A stretch of 64,000 bases of DNA. Origin: Auanema rhodensis (Eukaryota; Nematoda; Chromadorea; Rhabditida; Rhabditidae). The notes beneath the pieces were generated by a model. It ran no database searches, was not told where the DNA came from, and saw only the letters and a program-made list of their open reading frames with translations. How positions within the stretch are numbered: the first letter of the stretch is position 1; the number at the start of each line of letters is the position of its first letter. The translations under genes were made by a program, and so were the position numbers. Shown here one piece after another: positions 39,893-51,874 of the stretch. The stretch is taken from positions 17,783,501 to 17,847,500 of the forward strand of contig OZ059896.1 of NCBI GenBank assembly GCA_964057225.1, written 5' to 3'.

Positions 39893-40175
39893 AAAAGATA
39901 AAGTACAAAAGGATGATGAAAGAGGATTCAGCTATTCATCTTTCACCATATTATAGAGCAGATTTCATAAAAAAGAATTTTTGCATTCGTGTTTCAGTGT
40001 AACCATCTTTACTATATGCTCTATCATCTTCATGATCATGATATTATTACGAAGAACACAAGCAATCTTCGGAAAAGGAGAACTTGGAGGACCTGCTATA
40101 CCAAAGATCGTTTGTGGTATATTCTCTTTTCTCCTTTGGATCATCTATGTTACAACTTCAACACTGTTATCATGA
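33320..40175 (+). CDS. Plasma-membrane Na+/Ca2+ exchanger (NCX family)
   Basis: Twenty exons join to about 835 residues. The N-terminus (NGLLIPATD, LVYLAGLLYCFLGIAIAADI) starts the first membrane block. The alpha-1 repeat is ALGSSAPEILLSLIE followed by GSAAFNLF, and the alpha-2 repeat is AIGTSLPDTFASK followed by NAIGNVTGSNSVNVFLGLG. Between them lies a long cytosolic loop with two Calx-beta-like modules (IEFSARVYAVE..., IEFVRANYVVSENCGFARVY...) and an acidic Ca2+-binding-like stretch DDKQDEKDETF. NCX proteins expel Ca2+ in exchange for Na+. Calx-beta domains place it with the NCX-1/2/3 group rather than the shorter NCKX/NCLX members. I see no cleavable signal peptide before MSDLTCKNG; an upstream exon is possible because an acceptor (CTTCAG) lies just before the ATG. 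Intron 18 is 1.2 kb. Confidence 0.95.
39844..39890. repeat. (GA)n microsatellite in the exchanger's last intron
   Basis: Pure GA array 91 bases before the last exon's acceptor region. Confidence 0.9.
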
Positions 40176-40947
40176 TATCATTTAAATAATATATGTGTAT
40201 GATATATATGATTGTTTTTATTAATAACAATACTAATAATAAATTATTAAATTAAAAGCCTTTATAAACTATATGATCAGCCTAACAATGCTTCTTCTTT
40301 TAACACTACTCACTAATCTCCCTTTCAAACTGTAAATCTCAAAATATTTGCACACAAGGACATTCTTGTTTATGCATCAACATACAGATGAAGAACATAT
40401 GGTTTTTCTGAATTTTGTTAGCAAGAAATTCATTCCCTGAAAAACTTTAATCAAAATTCATGAACCATTTGTTCAAAAAACTGTAGAAAAAGAAAGGGAT
40501 AGATAGAGAGAAGGAATAGAAGCTTGCATGCGATCTCGTATAATCTGCATTCTGGATGAGAGAATGAGAGAAAGTGAGAGTCGTTTACCAAAATTGTTTT
40601 TCACCTTTTTCTCATAATTCTTGTAAGTTTGTAAGAAAAAAAATAAAAAGATCTCTAATCGCAAAAAGAAGAAAAAGAAAAGAAAAACAGATGAAAAAAG
40701 GAAAAAACTTCTTTCGTTTTATTTATTGTTCTACATGTGTATATATTTATTTACTTATATGATATATTTAACTTTATATTGTCATCTTTTTTCATCTTCT
40801 TCATCCTCTTCATCCTTTTCATCATAGTCATTATTATTATTATCTTTATTATTATTAAAAATAGAAAAATATATTCTAAAAAACAACATAAAGATATAGA
40901 ACATATACAAGTAATTACTCGTTTTCAGTTTTATTTAGTTGATATTT

Positions 40948-40948
<1 letters not shown>

Positions 40949-41002
<54 letters not shown>

Positions 41003-41022
41003 TCTCTCTCTCTCTCTCTCTC
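40949..41022. repeat. (CT)n microsatellite
   Basis: About 74 bp, almost pure CT. Confidence 0.93.
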
Positions 41023-41314
41023 CTTACAAATTCTTTTATAACCATTTTCTTCTCTTACTGTTCCTTTTTCAAAAAATGAAAATTTCAACAAAAAATTGTT
41101 TTTTTTCTTCTCAATTATTCTGATTTTTATTGCAATAGCCGAATTAATGACTTACCTCCCTGCTTCGCCTACTTCACCTGAGCTCTATCTTGCATCTGGC
41201 TTCTAAACTCTTTCTAGTCTCTTTCATTTTCCTTTCATATTTCTATTCTTCTACTATCTAAGAAATAAGTATAAGCTTGGTTAAACAGATGACGAAAAAG
41301 CAATTACGATTATA

Positions 41315-41498
41315 TGATCATCATATTCATATTTATGTAGATATTATAAGAAGCATTCTGTTAAAAATATAAAGTTACGATGATGCTCGAGAACACATTT
41401 CGGCTGACTTGCCGATGTTAATCAGCAAGTCAGCCGAATATTTCTTTATATTTTTAACAGAATGCTTCTTATAATATCTACATAAATATGAATGATCA
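41315..41498. repeat. Foldback element: nested long inverted repeat
   Basis: The left arm 41315-41374 and right arm 41444-41498 are exact reverse complements over about 49 bases, and match to the outer TGATCA with one 5-base insertion in the left arm. Inside, a second perfect 14-base pair (TTCGGCTGACTTGC at 41399, inverse at 41425) closes a 12-base loop. A 24-base spacer on the left and 5 bases on the right separate the two stems. There is no coding capacity. It could be a MITE-like foldback or a hairpin RNA source. Confidence 0.85.
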
Positions 41499-42060
41499 AG
41501 GTTAATTCATGAAATTACTTTAATTTTCATGATCATCATTATCTTTTTTTTTCCTTTGTATTAACTTTACTATACAGCTTCTCAATTTCTCTGTTTCTCT
41601 CTACATCCCTTCTCTCCCTCTCTAACGTCTCTCTCTCTCTATTTTAATCTCTCACTATTTCAAACTCTTCATCTTTTGTTCTTTGTCTTCGTCATCATTC
41701 CAAATATAGAATAAGAATTTTTGGGTGACTATCCTTCCAGCTGGGTTGTTAACTAATTCTGTTGCCTGCTACTACTAGCTGATACTGATATCACAAGCCA
41801 ACATTCTGTTGCTTTTGGGTATTGATGTTAGCCATCAAAAACTTTATATCGTAAATGATGAAGCGTTGTCATTATTAGTGTGTTGTCTTTTGGATAGTAT
41901 GTGATTATACAAAAAAATCGGCCTAGAGTAAAAGGTTATTATTCAAAAAGTGGAATCAGAGGTCTAAAGCTGCTAGAAAACGTCTTAAAGTAACGTATCA
42001 GCTACTTAGATTAAAAGATTCATCTCATGCTTAATATAGAAGACTTAAAAAAGAAGACAA

Positions 42061-42120
42061 AGAGAGAGAGAAAGAGAGAGAGAGGGGAGAGAGAGAGAGA
42101 AATGATTTGGAGAGAGAGAG
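42061..42120. repeat. GA-rich microsatellite
   Basis: Interrupted GA array of about 60 bp. Confidence 0.85.
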
Positions 42121-42417
42121 GTCAGGTATGAAAGATATATGAATAAACAGAAGAAAGTAGAAAAGAACAATAACTATGAATTTGAATTTGAAATGGGGAA
42201 ACCTCTTGTACACCCCCCCCCCCTCTTTTCCGGAAATGAACAGATGCCGTTTATGGATAAGAAGAAATTTATGATTAAAAGAAGAAAATCTGATATCATC
42301 ATCATCATTAGTGAAAAGAACGAAGACAAACGCCAACATTCCATTCATTTCTCAAATTTTCGTAGGAATTAGCATATCTCTTGCCTTAGACAGTGATTTC
42401 GAACGGACTGAACTACA

Positions 42418-42478
42418 GAGAGGGAAAGAGAGAGAGGGAGAGAGAGAGGGAGAGAGAGAGAGAGAGAGGAGGAGAGGA
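42418..42478. repeat. GA/GGA-rich microsatellite
   Basis: Interrupted GA array with GGGA and GGA units. Confidence 0.85.
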
Positions 42479-44556
42479 GGGATGGCGAAAATACGAAAAC
42501 ACAGTCTGAAATCTTGGAGACAGAAGGCCAATTTGAGGACGAAAAGTACGGAGGTGATAGATGAATAAGATGAAGGTTCGAATGATGAGGGTACAACATT
42601 GACGAGACTACCTCATTCCGCTCTTTACAGAGGTTCTTCCGCTCGTTCTCTCTATCTTTCTCTCTTTGTTCATTCACTTGTTCTCATAGTGTTTCTCTCC
42701 CTATATATCATCTTGACTTTCTTCAAACATAAAATCATAATTTCATTTTAAAATGGCCACGATGCTCATATTGTTTGATAAATAAGAAAGAAGCAGATTT
42801 GAAAAGCCAAAAAAGGCAGAAGGAAAATTAAATATGAAAAGATGAAGAGATATCGAGAGGGTGAAAGAATGAAGCAGAAAAGACGAAGAAACTGCGAGTT
42901 AAAACATTGATGGACAATGACGTTGATCTAAATATCAATGAAATATGTGAAAAAGCAATCCTAACTGAAGAAACTCATTACAAAAACTTATTTTATATAT
43001 TCAAATAAACATTCCATAACCTTCCTCCTACAATTGACGTTGCTATTCTTTGTCATAACGTCCAAGAATGATCTCATCTGATGACAGACAATCGGTATCG
43101 TTCAGGTTATGAGAATAGAAAAAGTTACAACCGATTATTGGATGAAAAGATCGAAAATCTCTATGAAAATTAAAAATTACATTTTCAATTTTTAAGAAAC
43201 AAAAACGAAATAAGAAAAATATACAAATTACATCTGCTTCTCTTAATTGAGCTAGCTCTCCATCTTTTATTCTCTCTCTTTCTCTTTTTCTCTCTTACCA
43301 GTTCTCTCTCTCAAACCCTCTCTTAATCTCTTTTTGTTTTTTTTCCTCTCTCTACCCCTTTATTTATTGCTCTTTTCACTTCGTTCTAAGATTATTATTA
43401 TAGCCTTTAGTATAATTATAATTAAGTGTAAAATAAATGTTCGTACATTTATGAATAAAAATGTTTTTCTTTGTATATTTGTTGAGAAAAAAAAGGAAAA
43501 GATTACGTCAAGATCATTCTGTCTCACCCACCACCTATATTTTTATATTTTTGTATATATATTATATATAAATGTATAATTCGAAGCACACGAAAATTCA
43601 CACACTGTTATAAAGAAAAGAAAAAGGAATTTTGTGCGTCTTTCCTATTATATTTCATCTCTTGTATATATTTACTTTCCCTTTTTTTTGTCTACATACT
43701 TATTTATCTTTATATCCAATTTATATACTGTTAGACATATGATTGAAACTTAATCAAATCATCTGATCATCTAACTGTATCAAAGATGAATTATAAACAA
43801 AAAAAACTCAGTTGTTAGTTCATTTGAAGTACAGTGTTTAGTATAGATAAACTCTACGGACGCGAATCTGGAACCCAGATGGGTCGGATGACGAAAAAAC
43901 GCAATCATCGGTCTATGGGCTTGAGCTAGAGACTCACGAAACAAAGTAATGAGCTGTTTTAAAATGAGGAGAGGGCTCCAATGGGAGAAAAGAGAATGAT
44001 ATTGATAGAGGAATCAGAGGAATTCAATGATCCGTTCTGGAATCTGTTTCATTTATTCAGATGTGCCATATACTATCATCATCACCATCCTCCTACCCAT
44101 CTTCCTTCATTTTGGATAACAGAGGCCTTTCCGGTTGAACGCAACAGCATCCGGACGAAATAGATTAACTGTCTAAAACCATGCCGATTAAGTGATTCTT
44201 GGATATCAAAGCTTTTGCTCTTGCACAATGGAGATTTGAATATTATCTTAACAACTCACCTAGAACTTCAATAAGCTTAATACATACATTCCTTATGTTT
44301 CAATTTATATTCTTTCTCTATATTACTCCCAATCTCTCTCTAGTTTTCTTTCTCTCTTTCTCTTTCTCTCTCTCCCTTTTACACCATGTCCTTCTATCCA
44401 TTTTCTTCCTTTCGCTCTCTCGCACCACCTCAGTCTCACAGTCTCTCACAAAGATATCTCTGATCTGACCGTTTGTTTGCAAAACTACCTTTTGCAAGGC
44501 TACTGTGGATTAAGAAGGGGCGGAGAACATTCTCTGCATACCTCAGCTGCGTCCAC

Positions 44557-44589
44557 TATATAAGACGACAATTCGCCGATTCCACCAGT
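44557..44589 (+). promoter_or_regulatory. Candidate core promoter of the CHH/ITP gene
   Basis: TATATAAG at 44557 is followed, 30 bases from its start, by CCAGTTCG, an initiator-like sequence. Downstream, a good donor (ATCA|GTAATCG at 44696) and a pyrimidine-rich acceptor (TTCTTTCTTCAG, ending 44834) would remove a 5' UTR intron containing upstream ATGs. Inference from spacing. Confidence 0.4.
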
Positions 44590-44968
44590 TCGCATTCTCC
44601 TCCTTCTTTCACTCCTCCTACCCATTCATCCTCATCTGAATTCGATACCACATTCCGTGTTCTCGTATTCAGCTATACGTGTTTGTGTATTATCAGTAAT
44701 CGAATAACAATTTTTATATCCTTCTAAGTCTGTGAACTATTCCAAAGTATCATCATTTTCATCTTTCAATGATCGTATCTATTATCTTTTCTTTATTTTT
44801 AAATTATCATTGTATTCATATCTTCTTTCTTCAGCATTCATCTGATCTTGTTGCCACGCCATCTTACTACTGATTGTTCTACGACGTTAGAAAAGCGTTC
44901 AATTCTAAATTCAAATTCACACTATTCATTGATTCGCTATCAAGAGCTTCAACTAGAATTAACTAAAT

Positions 44969-45432
44969 ATGAGATTTTTCCTTATCTTTCTCGCAGTCGT
45001 ACTATTTCTCTCATCCACCACTCCAATCTATGGACGTGTCTTTGAGAAGGAAGAAGACTGTATGATTCATGAAAATGAGACAATTCACGAAATAATGGAT
45101 CGGATTTGTGAAATGTGCCATGAATTTGCCAGCCATTCGAAGCCAAATATGAGATTTGAGTGCAGGTATGTTGAAAGTTATTTTCTTTTCAGTACGTCAT
45201 TATCCGCTTTTGTCCTCTTCAGCTTTCAATTATTTTCAAATTAAAAAAAATTTATCTCTTTTATGAAAAGTACAAATTTTCGAACAATACCATGCAAAAC
45301 CATGCAATTAATGCAATTTTATCTTTATTTAATTTGTTTTTCAGGTCTCAATGCTTTACCACTGAAACGTTCCGAACTTGTTTGAAACTTTTTACTCCAA
45401 AAAGACATACAAGACACAACCGCCGATACTAG
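44969..45432 (+). CDS. CHH/ITP-family neurohormone (crustacean hyperglycaemic hormone-like)
   Basis: Two exons, 44969..45165 and 45345..45432, give 94 residues. The signal peptide (MRFFLIFLAVVLFLSSTTPI) ends near YGR. The mature part carries exactly six cysteines: EEDC, then RICEMC, FECRSQC and RTC. The spacing C-x15-C-x2-C-x12-C-x3-C-x8-C is that of the CHH/MIH/ITP superfamily, in which three disulphides link 1-5, 2-4 and 3-6. Aromatic and acidic residues around FEKEEDC and the CFTTETFRTCL block also fit. The C-terminus is basic (HTRHNRRY), with no amidation Gly. Insect and crustacean relatives control ion transport, metabolism and moulting; nematodes have similar genes, so a secreted neurohormone is inferred. 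The intron after the fourth Cys (R codon, phase 2) separates the C-terminal part, as in other family genes. Confidence 0.85.
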
Positions 45433-47792
45433 AAGACGATTGACATCTGAGTTAACTTGAGGGAAAACATCGTAGAAGCAGCTTTACTCAACATCATGAA
45501 CTTTTCCTGCTCTTCCCTCAAAACGTAAAAGACTATTGCTTTACTGCTTCGTTATTGAAGTCAAACAAAAGCAACAACTCAAGAATTTCATGCCATAGAC
45601 TCTTTAACTGGTGTTTTAAATTATTTCTCTCACTTTGGCTTTCTATCTATCCTGTTTTTTCTTTTTCTTTTTATTTGTTTTCATTCTTCATGACCATATA
45701 ATATTATAATTTAACGTTTAATTAACAACATAACACATTTTTTCTAAATTCATATCTTTATAACCTCATCCAGTAATTTTTTAGTTTAATTTTAATTTGT
45801 GTTTGATGTTTGTGCGTAGTTTATTTTTATATTTCCGTAGTTAACATCTAAACACTTCGGAACTTATTTAATTCTCAGATTTTCATTATCTTGCCAACAT
45901 CATCATCTTTCAATCTCTCTATCTTTTTCCTCTCATATGTACACTATCTCTTTAACTTTATATAATTGTAGAGGAGATGAATCCGGTAAAAAAAAACTTC
46001 ATTACGGTAGCTTTTCTTTATAAAATTCTATTTTTTTTTCTCTTTAACTCCTCTCACATAATCTCTCTATGAACAAACTCAAACCCGGTTGAACTATAGA
46101 TCTTCTGATGGAATTTTAAATTATTTCATTTATTATCATCATCCTTATTACATTTCTTCCTGAAGTGATTTAGTTGTTTTGTGAACCAAAAAATGGTTAT
46201 CTCAGGCTGTGCTCTAGGGAATAATGTCTCACTTTCTTTCAAATAAAACCTTCCCAAATAAAAAGCTGAAAATGTGCAACCTTGTACCTCAACAGATCCT
46301 ATTGAGCTTGATTATTCCGTTTGAAACTCATATTCTCTTGCCTAGATGACGACAGCTAAGAGACATTCCCCGAAAACCTTTTGCTTACTGGTCGACCCAC
46401 CCCCATAGATGACGATCTCTTGAACATGAATTCTATGCTTCTTACCAATGTTTCTGTTTGTTTCTTTTCAATTCTGATAGTGTTCCGAGAATTTTCTGTT
46501 TTTTTACTTTTTTAAAAAAATCAACTGCATTATAATTGTCTGTTGCGGTTTGTAGAATTTATTTTTCTTATAAATAATGAAATACTTTTTACAGGTATAT
46601 ATAAATTGAAAATCAAATAAATATTCGTTTTAAATATAAAATTACGATGATTCTCCTGCCTATACATATGCATTTGTACACAGGTATACATAACCAGTAA
46701 CTTACTAGCTCTGATAAAGAACGCATGGCATACTTAGTTATGTATATTTTTTGCAAACAAACATGAAACCAAAATTGCTACAAAAAAATTTAAATTACCA
46801 TGAAAAAAAGGAAAATTATGACAATTGTTGACTTCATCCATTTATTTCTTTTCTCAACACAAACTTTTTGTTGATTCCCGATTTGTTTTACCAAATAAAA
46901 AATTATATTCAGATACATTTATGTGAAGACAAAACAAAACTGCATGAGTGATCCATACGAGTTTTGATGACATTCTGGAAATTGTGAATTGAATGTGGGA
47001 ACAAAATAAAGGAGGAAGAAATTTATTCACATGTTTCTTCTATATATTTTTATTTTGAACAAGAAGCACGAAGAAGAAGCTCGAAGTTCAAACAAGTTTA
47101 AAAGAAGTAAATTTCTCAATTTATACTATCATATAAATATAAATATATATATATAAGTATTCATATTATTGAACCAGAAAACTTTCTAATTCGTTACATC
47201 CTGATGTTCATTGATTTCCATATATTTTCACGCTTAATTAATTCAGAATAATTCAAGAACAACACTTTTGTTGTTTCAAAAAAGTGAGAAAAGAAGATAA
47301 ATAATTAATAGGCAATATATACTATTGAAAACCATCTTCTATTTTATATTTATAGAATTATTTACCTAAATTTATAAAAATGAAAGTCCAACACATTTAA
47401 CAGAAAAGCTTCCTGCTACTGTGTTTAATTTCAGAACCTTGTACGTAGTGAAATTCAATGACCTAGAACATGTTTCCTTTTTTTGTAAAATATTATTTAG
47501 AATAACTAACGTAATTTTATGTTTAATGAAATTAATTTTTTTCTATTTCAAAGTTATATATTATTTGCAAAATATAATAACTTTCAAAATGAAAATATTA
47601 ATTATATAATGAACAATGCTAACTTTAACTGTTCAAATTTTTAACTCGTTCTTTTTTTATTTTGTGATATCATTTATTCTGAAAAGCAAATAAATTAAAA
47701 CAAATAATGCATAATTATTCGTGATTTCTTATGATTGACCATATATGACGACTCAATACATTGTTTAAGGCTACTGAAGCAAAAATTAAGTC
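45433..47792. other. Intergenic region
   Basis: About 2.4 kb between the CHH/ITP gene and IMP2; AT-rich, T-tract rich. No exon or RNA gene is recognised. Confidence 0.55.
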
Positions 47793-48387
47793 ATGCTTCG
47801 CTCGATTATTAAGTCGATCGCAAAAGCTGCCGTCGGTGGATGCATGGTCATAACATTTTGTGATAGTATAGGTCATCCAGCTGTTGTATACGGGAATTCT
47901 ATGTATCCAACCTTAGACGGCTCAGATGCGAGGTGGTGGAAAAGAGATTTCGTCTGGCTATCACCGTGGGCTGGAAAAAACCCTCAAATTTCGGAAATCC
48001 ATACATTTACGTAATTGAGTCGTCAAAGAAATACATAATTGCATTTATCGTTTTATTCAGATCACCCAGAGATCCCACGAATACACACATTAAGCGAATT
48101 ACAGCACTTGAGAATAACGTCATCAAGTTAGTGACTTGTATATTTTTGCTTGTTATATTAAATATATTTCAGAGTAAAAGATAGAAACGAACTAATGATT
48201 GTACCAAAAGGCTGTTGTTGGATGGAAAGTGATAATCCATCTAATGCTAACGATAGTAATATTTATGGCCCTGTAAGAATTATTTTCAATGAATCTTTAA
48301 AATATTTATTTTTAGGTAAGTAAAGGCTTGATTAAAAGTAGGGCTACACATATCATATGGCCTCCGGAACGATGGCAAAAACTATAA
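47793..48387 (+). CDS. IMMP2L: Mitochondrial inner membrane protease subunit 2 (IMP2/IMMP2L)
   Basis: Four exons (47793..48010, 48061..48126, 48173..48272, 48316..48387) give 151 residues, close to the usual 165-180. It is a serine-lysine signal peptidase of the S26 family that trims sorting signals of proteins entering the intermembrane space. The catalytic Ser36 lies in GNSMYPTL, the catalytic Lys84 in IKRITALE, and the C-terminal signature THIIWPPERWQKL matches IMMP2L rather than IMP1. A short hydrophobic N-terminal segment serves as anchor. The loop SPWAGKNPQISEIHTFTSP is a little longer than expected. It converges on the SPIN90-like gene, with only about 94 bp between stops. Confidence 0.93.
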
Positions 48388-48480
48388 ATAATTAGAACTC
48401 TATTATGTACTTCTAAAAGGAATGGCACTTCAAGCTCACAACTAGAATTATACAGAGATCGGTATATCATAGGAAAGCAA

Positions 48481-50020
48481 TTATGAATCCTTGATTAACT
48501 CAGAAAATTCCTCTTTTAAATGATTCTCCAAAGCAGAGTCTTTTACGGCGTCAAAAAAACCTGGGTTTTTAATCCCATGCTTGCAGAGCGATTTCACACC
48601 TTCATAACAAATGTTTCGAATCTGAATTATGTGATTTGTTTGAATTCTTTCTGCAAATTCTGCATGTTACCTTCATCTCATCTGAATCTTTCAATTCTCT
48701 GCTTAATATGTTGCAAAGAACTTCCATGTCATTGTCGTAGAATATTTTATGAATTGATATATCTTCTTGGCATAAAGAGACTAGTAATTTCAGTCTATTC
48801 CCTGCAAGATACTCGTGAAATGAGGTTAAAAGTTCACAAATTAATCACATGTTGGTTGTTTATTCAGACTTTTGATATAAAATTCTCCAAAAACTGGAGA
48901 AACATCTTTTGAAATTGCTTCCACAATGGGATTATTTACTTCCGGCGGAACTATACTATTAAAAGCTACAATTAGATCCATGAGCTCTATAGGATGAAAA
49001 TGCAAAAGTTTGAGAATTTTTTCAAAAAACTCTGAGTTAATATAATCTGGAAAATGCACAAAGATTATCATAATTATCATGAAACTTCCAATTTCATACC
49101 AAAATGACCAAGCGGTGGACTGCGATTAATTGAATACATTTTTGTCAAAACATCAATGCTCAATAACTGCATTTCGTCAAAAGGCTGCTGTCTATACGAA
49201 ATCTAAAATGATTCAACTGTACTATTTTCTTGTATATGTTTCTATAAACGACTGCCTTTTGAACGATGGTCAATGATAAGTTCGAATCTAAGAAAAAGCT
49301 TGTTAACTCAGAGCAATATTGCACAACGCTCTGAATGGATTTTAATGTTTCGTGTCGAAGATCTGTGCATTGTTCCTAAAAACTGGGAATGTGTTAAGTT
49401 GAAAAATGGTTTTTTCACAAAACCATTTGATAGAATTCAATAAATCTGGAAAGTAATACGAAATCTTCCTCTTTAATAACATGAACAGGAACTTTTGGGT
49501 CAGTTTTACTCTGAAAATAAAAATAAATCTCATGACATTCAACAATAAACTTTAAAATACCACGAAATCTTGGAAAATTTGAAGCAATTGCTTAATAATT
49601 GGGTCGTTATCAGTATATGCATAGTTATACTAAAAACAAACTTTCATAAATATTAAATGAGTTTATTACCTCAGATTTCAGTGTTATAAAGTTGGTAAGT
49701 TCTTTAACAATATAAGCCAAACTTCTCCCATCATAACTGTTGTCGACATCAACAACATACGCATCAACAGCATCATGAATTTTAGAAAAGTTTTCTGTCC
49801 TAAAATAGTTGTTAATCACGGAAGAAGTATGTAGATGCTCAAACTTCACGAATTTGCCTAGAGACGTCATAACTGCTTTCGCTGCTTCAATGCATGACGG
49901 CAGAGAAGCATTTGTTTTCTCACGAAGTTCATCTACGATCTCTCTAGCTAACTGTACTTCATCCAGAACCAAATCATACATGTCTGAACGTTCATTGACA
50001 TTGAAATAAAATGTATACAT
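48481..50020 (-). CDS. SPIN90/Ldb17-like leucine-rich domain protein (NCKIPSD family), no SH3
   Basis: About eight exons on the minus strand, ATG at complement(50018..50020), TAA at complement(48481..48483), roughly 395 residues. The C-terminal half matches the SPIN90/Ldb17 leucine-rich domain: ELMDLIVAFNSIVPPEVNN, then FGEFYIKSLN, WNRLKLLVSLCQED, IFYDNDMEVLCNILSREL and ICYEGVKSLCK, which follow the human NCKIPSD order. SPIN90/Dip1 proteins activate Arp2/3 to make linear actin seeds. The SH3 and proline-rich N-terminus of the vertebrate protein are absent, as in yeast Ldb17/Dip1. An exon ending ACA T joins GGAATAGACTG in phase through a 47-bp intron. It is the last gene of a tight minus-strand cluster, 148 bp after makorin. 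The N-terminal boundary is the least certain part. Confidence 0.7.
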
Positions 50021-50168
50021 ATTAAGAAAAATATATTAAGGTTAATCCTCTATACATAATTGCAATTTGAAAAAAGTACCAGTAATTTATTGAAAAAAAA
50101 TCAGTAGAAAGCTTCTATTTTAAGCAAAACCATATCATAAAATTCCGCATTTATACAATTGAAAAAAA

Positions 50169-51645
50169 TTAAGGTGGTCTGCCAAAATTAAGCAAGGTTA
50201 TGAATCTTTCCATGCCTTCGTCCAGATCGTGAGTATAATCTTCTTCTTCATCACTGTCTCTGGAAGCAACAATTTATCAATAAATACGTATATATAAACT
50301 TTAGTACCGCATTCTTATTAAGTAATCTGCTAAGCGAGCGCGTTTACGAACATGTGGACTCTCTCCAGGGTCAATACTTCCATCGGGAAGCTGGTGCTTA
50401 TAAAAGCATTTGTTACCAAACGGACAGCACCCACTGTTCAGTTTATCCTGGAAAAAATTATTCTCTACTTCCACATTGAAATCTAGCTGACCATGTAATA
50501 TTTGCATAATTTTTGTTTAGTATTCTCTTTATATATTTCTACCAAAATGCTTTTTTCATCATCCTCTTCTACCCAGTACAAGGATGGTACAACATAATCA
50601 CTATGAACCCGACACTCCGGACAGGACCTGAAATAAGAATATTAAAACAATAATACCAAATATGTATTGTATACTAATACCTTACAACTTTGGCTTCAAA
50701 CTCTTGTTTCTTTCGCCATTGTCTGATACAAGTAAGGCAGAAACAATGCTTACAGCCTTCCAAAATACCAAATCGCGAAGACTTAAAATTTAAAAAAATG
50801 TTGATTTTCTTGATAACATAAACAGTACCCTTTCAAAAATATTTTCCATGCAAATACCACATTGTTTACCTTTACTTTTGTCCTCGGCAAATGCTTGTTC
50901 CATCGCTTTATGATGTGAGAACACGCAATCCTGAAGAAGTTAATTACAAATGAAGTACCTTTAAACTTACATTATAGTGTTGTTTCTGTTGTTCTTCGTT
51001 GAATGGGTGGATACAGGCACGGAAGCACGTTTCGCAAACGTTTCCATGAATAAGTCTAGTATAAGCAATTACTTTAAATTGTTAGCTTAACTTAAACATA
51101 CTCGCAATTTTTATTGGAACATTCTCCCATCTCAAAATAAGGACACAAAGGAATATCTTTCTCAGATATAGTTGTTGATGTACCGGCTACTGTTGAATAG
51201 CTCGTCCCCGTTTCAAACTTCTTCGAACTTGGAACAAATACTGGAGCTGCAACGTTTAATCCTGCTTTAGGTAACTGAACTGGCTTTGGCAACGATGAAG
51301 GTTTTGGCATCTTAACGTTTGTATACAGCTTAACAAAACAATTCAATTATTTGAATTACCTCAATTTTTTCTTTCTTTGGCTTTATATGATCAAATCTGC
51401 AGGCATTTTCATAACGACAGCTGTAATGCAAAAATACAAGAAGAACTATATATTTTAACCTCACGCTCCTCTCAAATGAAAAGCACATGTCATATCGGGT
51501 CGGGAACTCCTGTCATGTGAAAAATTACAGGAATCACCTCTACTACAACATCCATTAGCAAAATACCTTATAACGGAAAACTAAATTGGAATATCATATT
51601 TATTTATTTACCTACAAAGATGCGGTTTGGGATCTTGCTGCATTT
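50169..51645 (-). CDS. lep-2: Makorin E3 ubiquitin ligase (LEP-2-like)
   Basis: About ten exons, ATG at complement(51643..51645), TAA at complement(50169..50171). Domains appear in the makorin order: two N-terminal CCCH fingers (CRYFANGCCSRGDSCNFSH; CRYENACRFDH), a third (CPYFEMGECSNKNC...H), the makorin Cys-His motif (CETCFRACIHP...QKQHYNDC), a C3HC4 RING (CGICMENIFE ... CKHCFCLTCIRQW ... CPECRV) and a final CCCH (CKYYMDKLNSGCCPFGNKC). The tail is acidic (RDSDEEED). Makorins are RNA-binding ubiquitin ligases; C. elegans LEP-2 is the makorin that lowers LIN-28 to time the juvenile-to-adult change. The start codon is three bases after a TTTTAG acceptor. It lies 229 bp after the MINDY stop and 148 bp before the SPIN90-like start. 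Confidence 0.93.
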
Positions 51646-51874
51646 GCTAAAATTGAAAAAATAACAATGAGAATATAGAAGAAAAAACATTATTTATAGA
51701 TATGTCATGATAAAAACTTTTGTTAAATAATGAAAACATGGACTATCAATTGATTTATATACATACACGTCGGTTCATGCATAAGACACAGATAATAAAT
51801 TAAGAGCTGTATGAAAATTACTAAGAAAGCTATATGTAAACCTTCCAAACAAAGTCCGCAATGTTAAAATGTTT

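Larger units (their letters stand above)
40176..44968. other. Intergenic region with microsatellites and a foldback element
   Basis: About 4.8 kb between the exchanger and the CHH/ITP gene. It holds a CT array, two GA arrays, a poly-C run near 42211, the long inverted repeat at 41315-41498 and, near its end, a likely promoter of the CHH/ITP gene. I recognise no coding exon. The frame at 43981-44163 is isolated, with no supporting family motif. Confidence 0.55.

Noticed and set aside
41315-41498. CRISPR array or tRNA-like structure
   Set aside because: There is only one inverted pair, no direct repeats with spacers, no tRNA A/B boxes; a eukaryotic genome.
43981-44163. Small gene in the CHH/ITP upstream region
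   Set aside because: No signal peptide, no family motif and no splice context; lies just upstream of a candidate promoter.
44557-44727. 84-codon frame overlapping the TATA region
   Set aside because: Random frame in Ser/Thr/Pro-rich composition spanning the putative promoter.
49200-49262. GC-AG intron in the SPIN90-like gene
   Set aside because: A normal GT donor five to six bases further (GCAGTC|GTTTAT) keeps the frame, so no unusual intron is needed.
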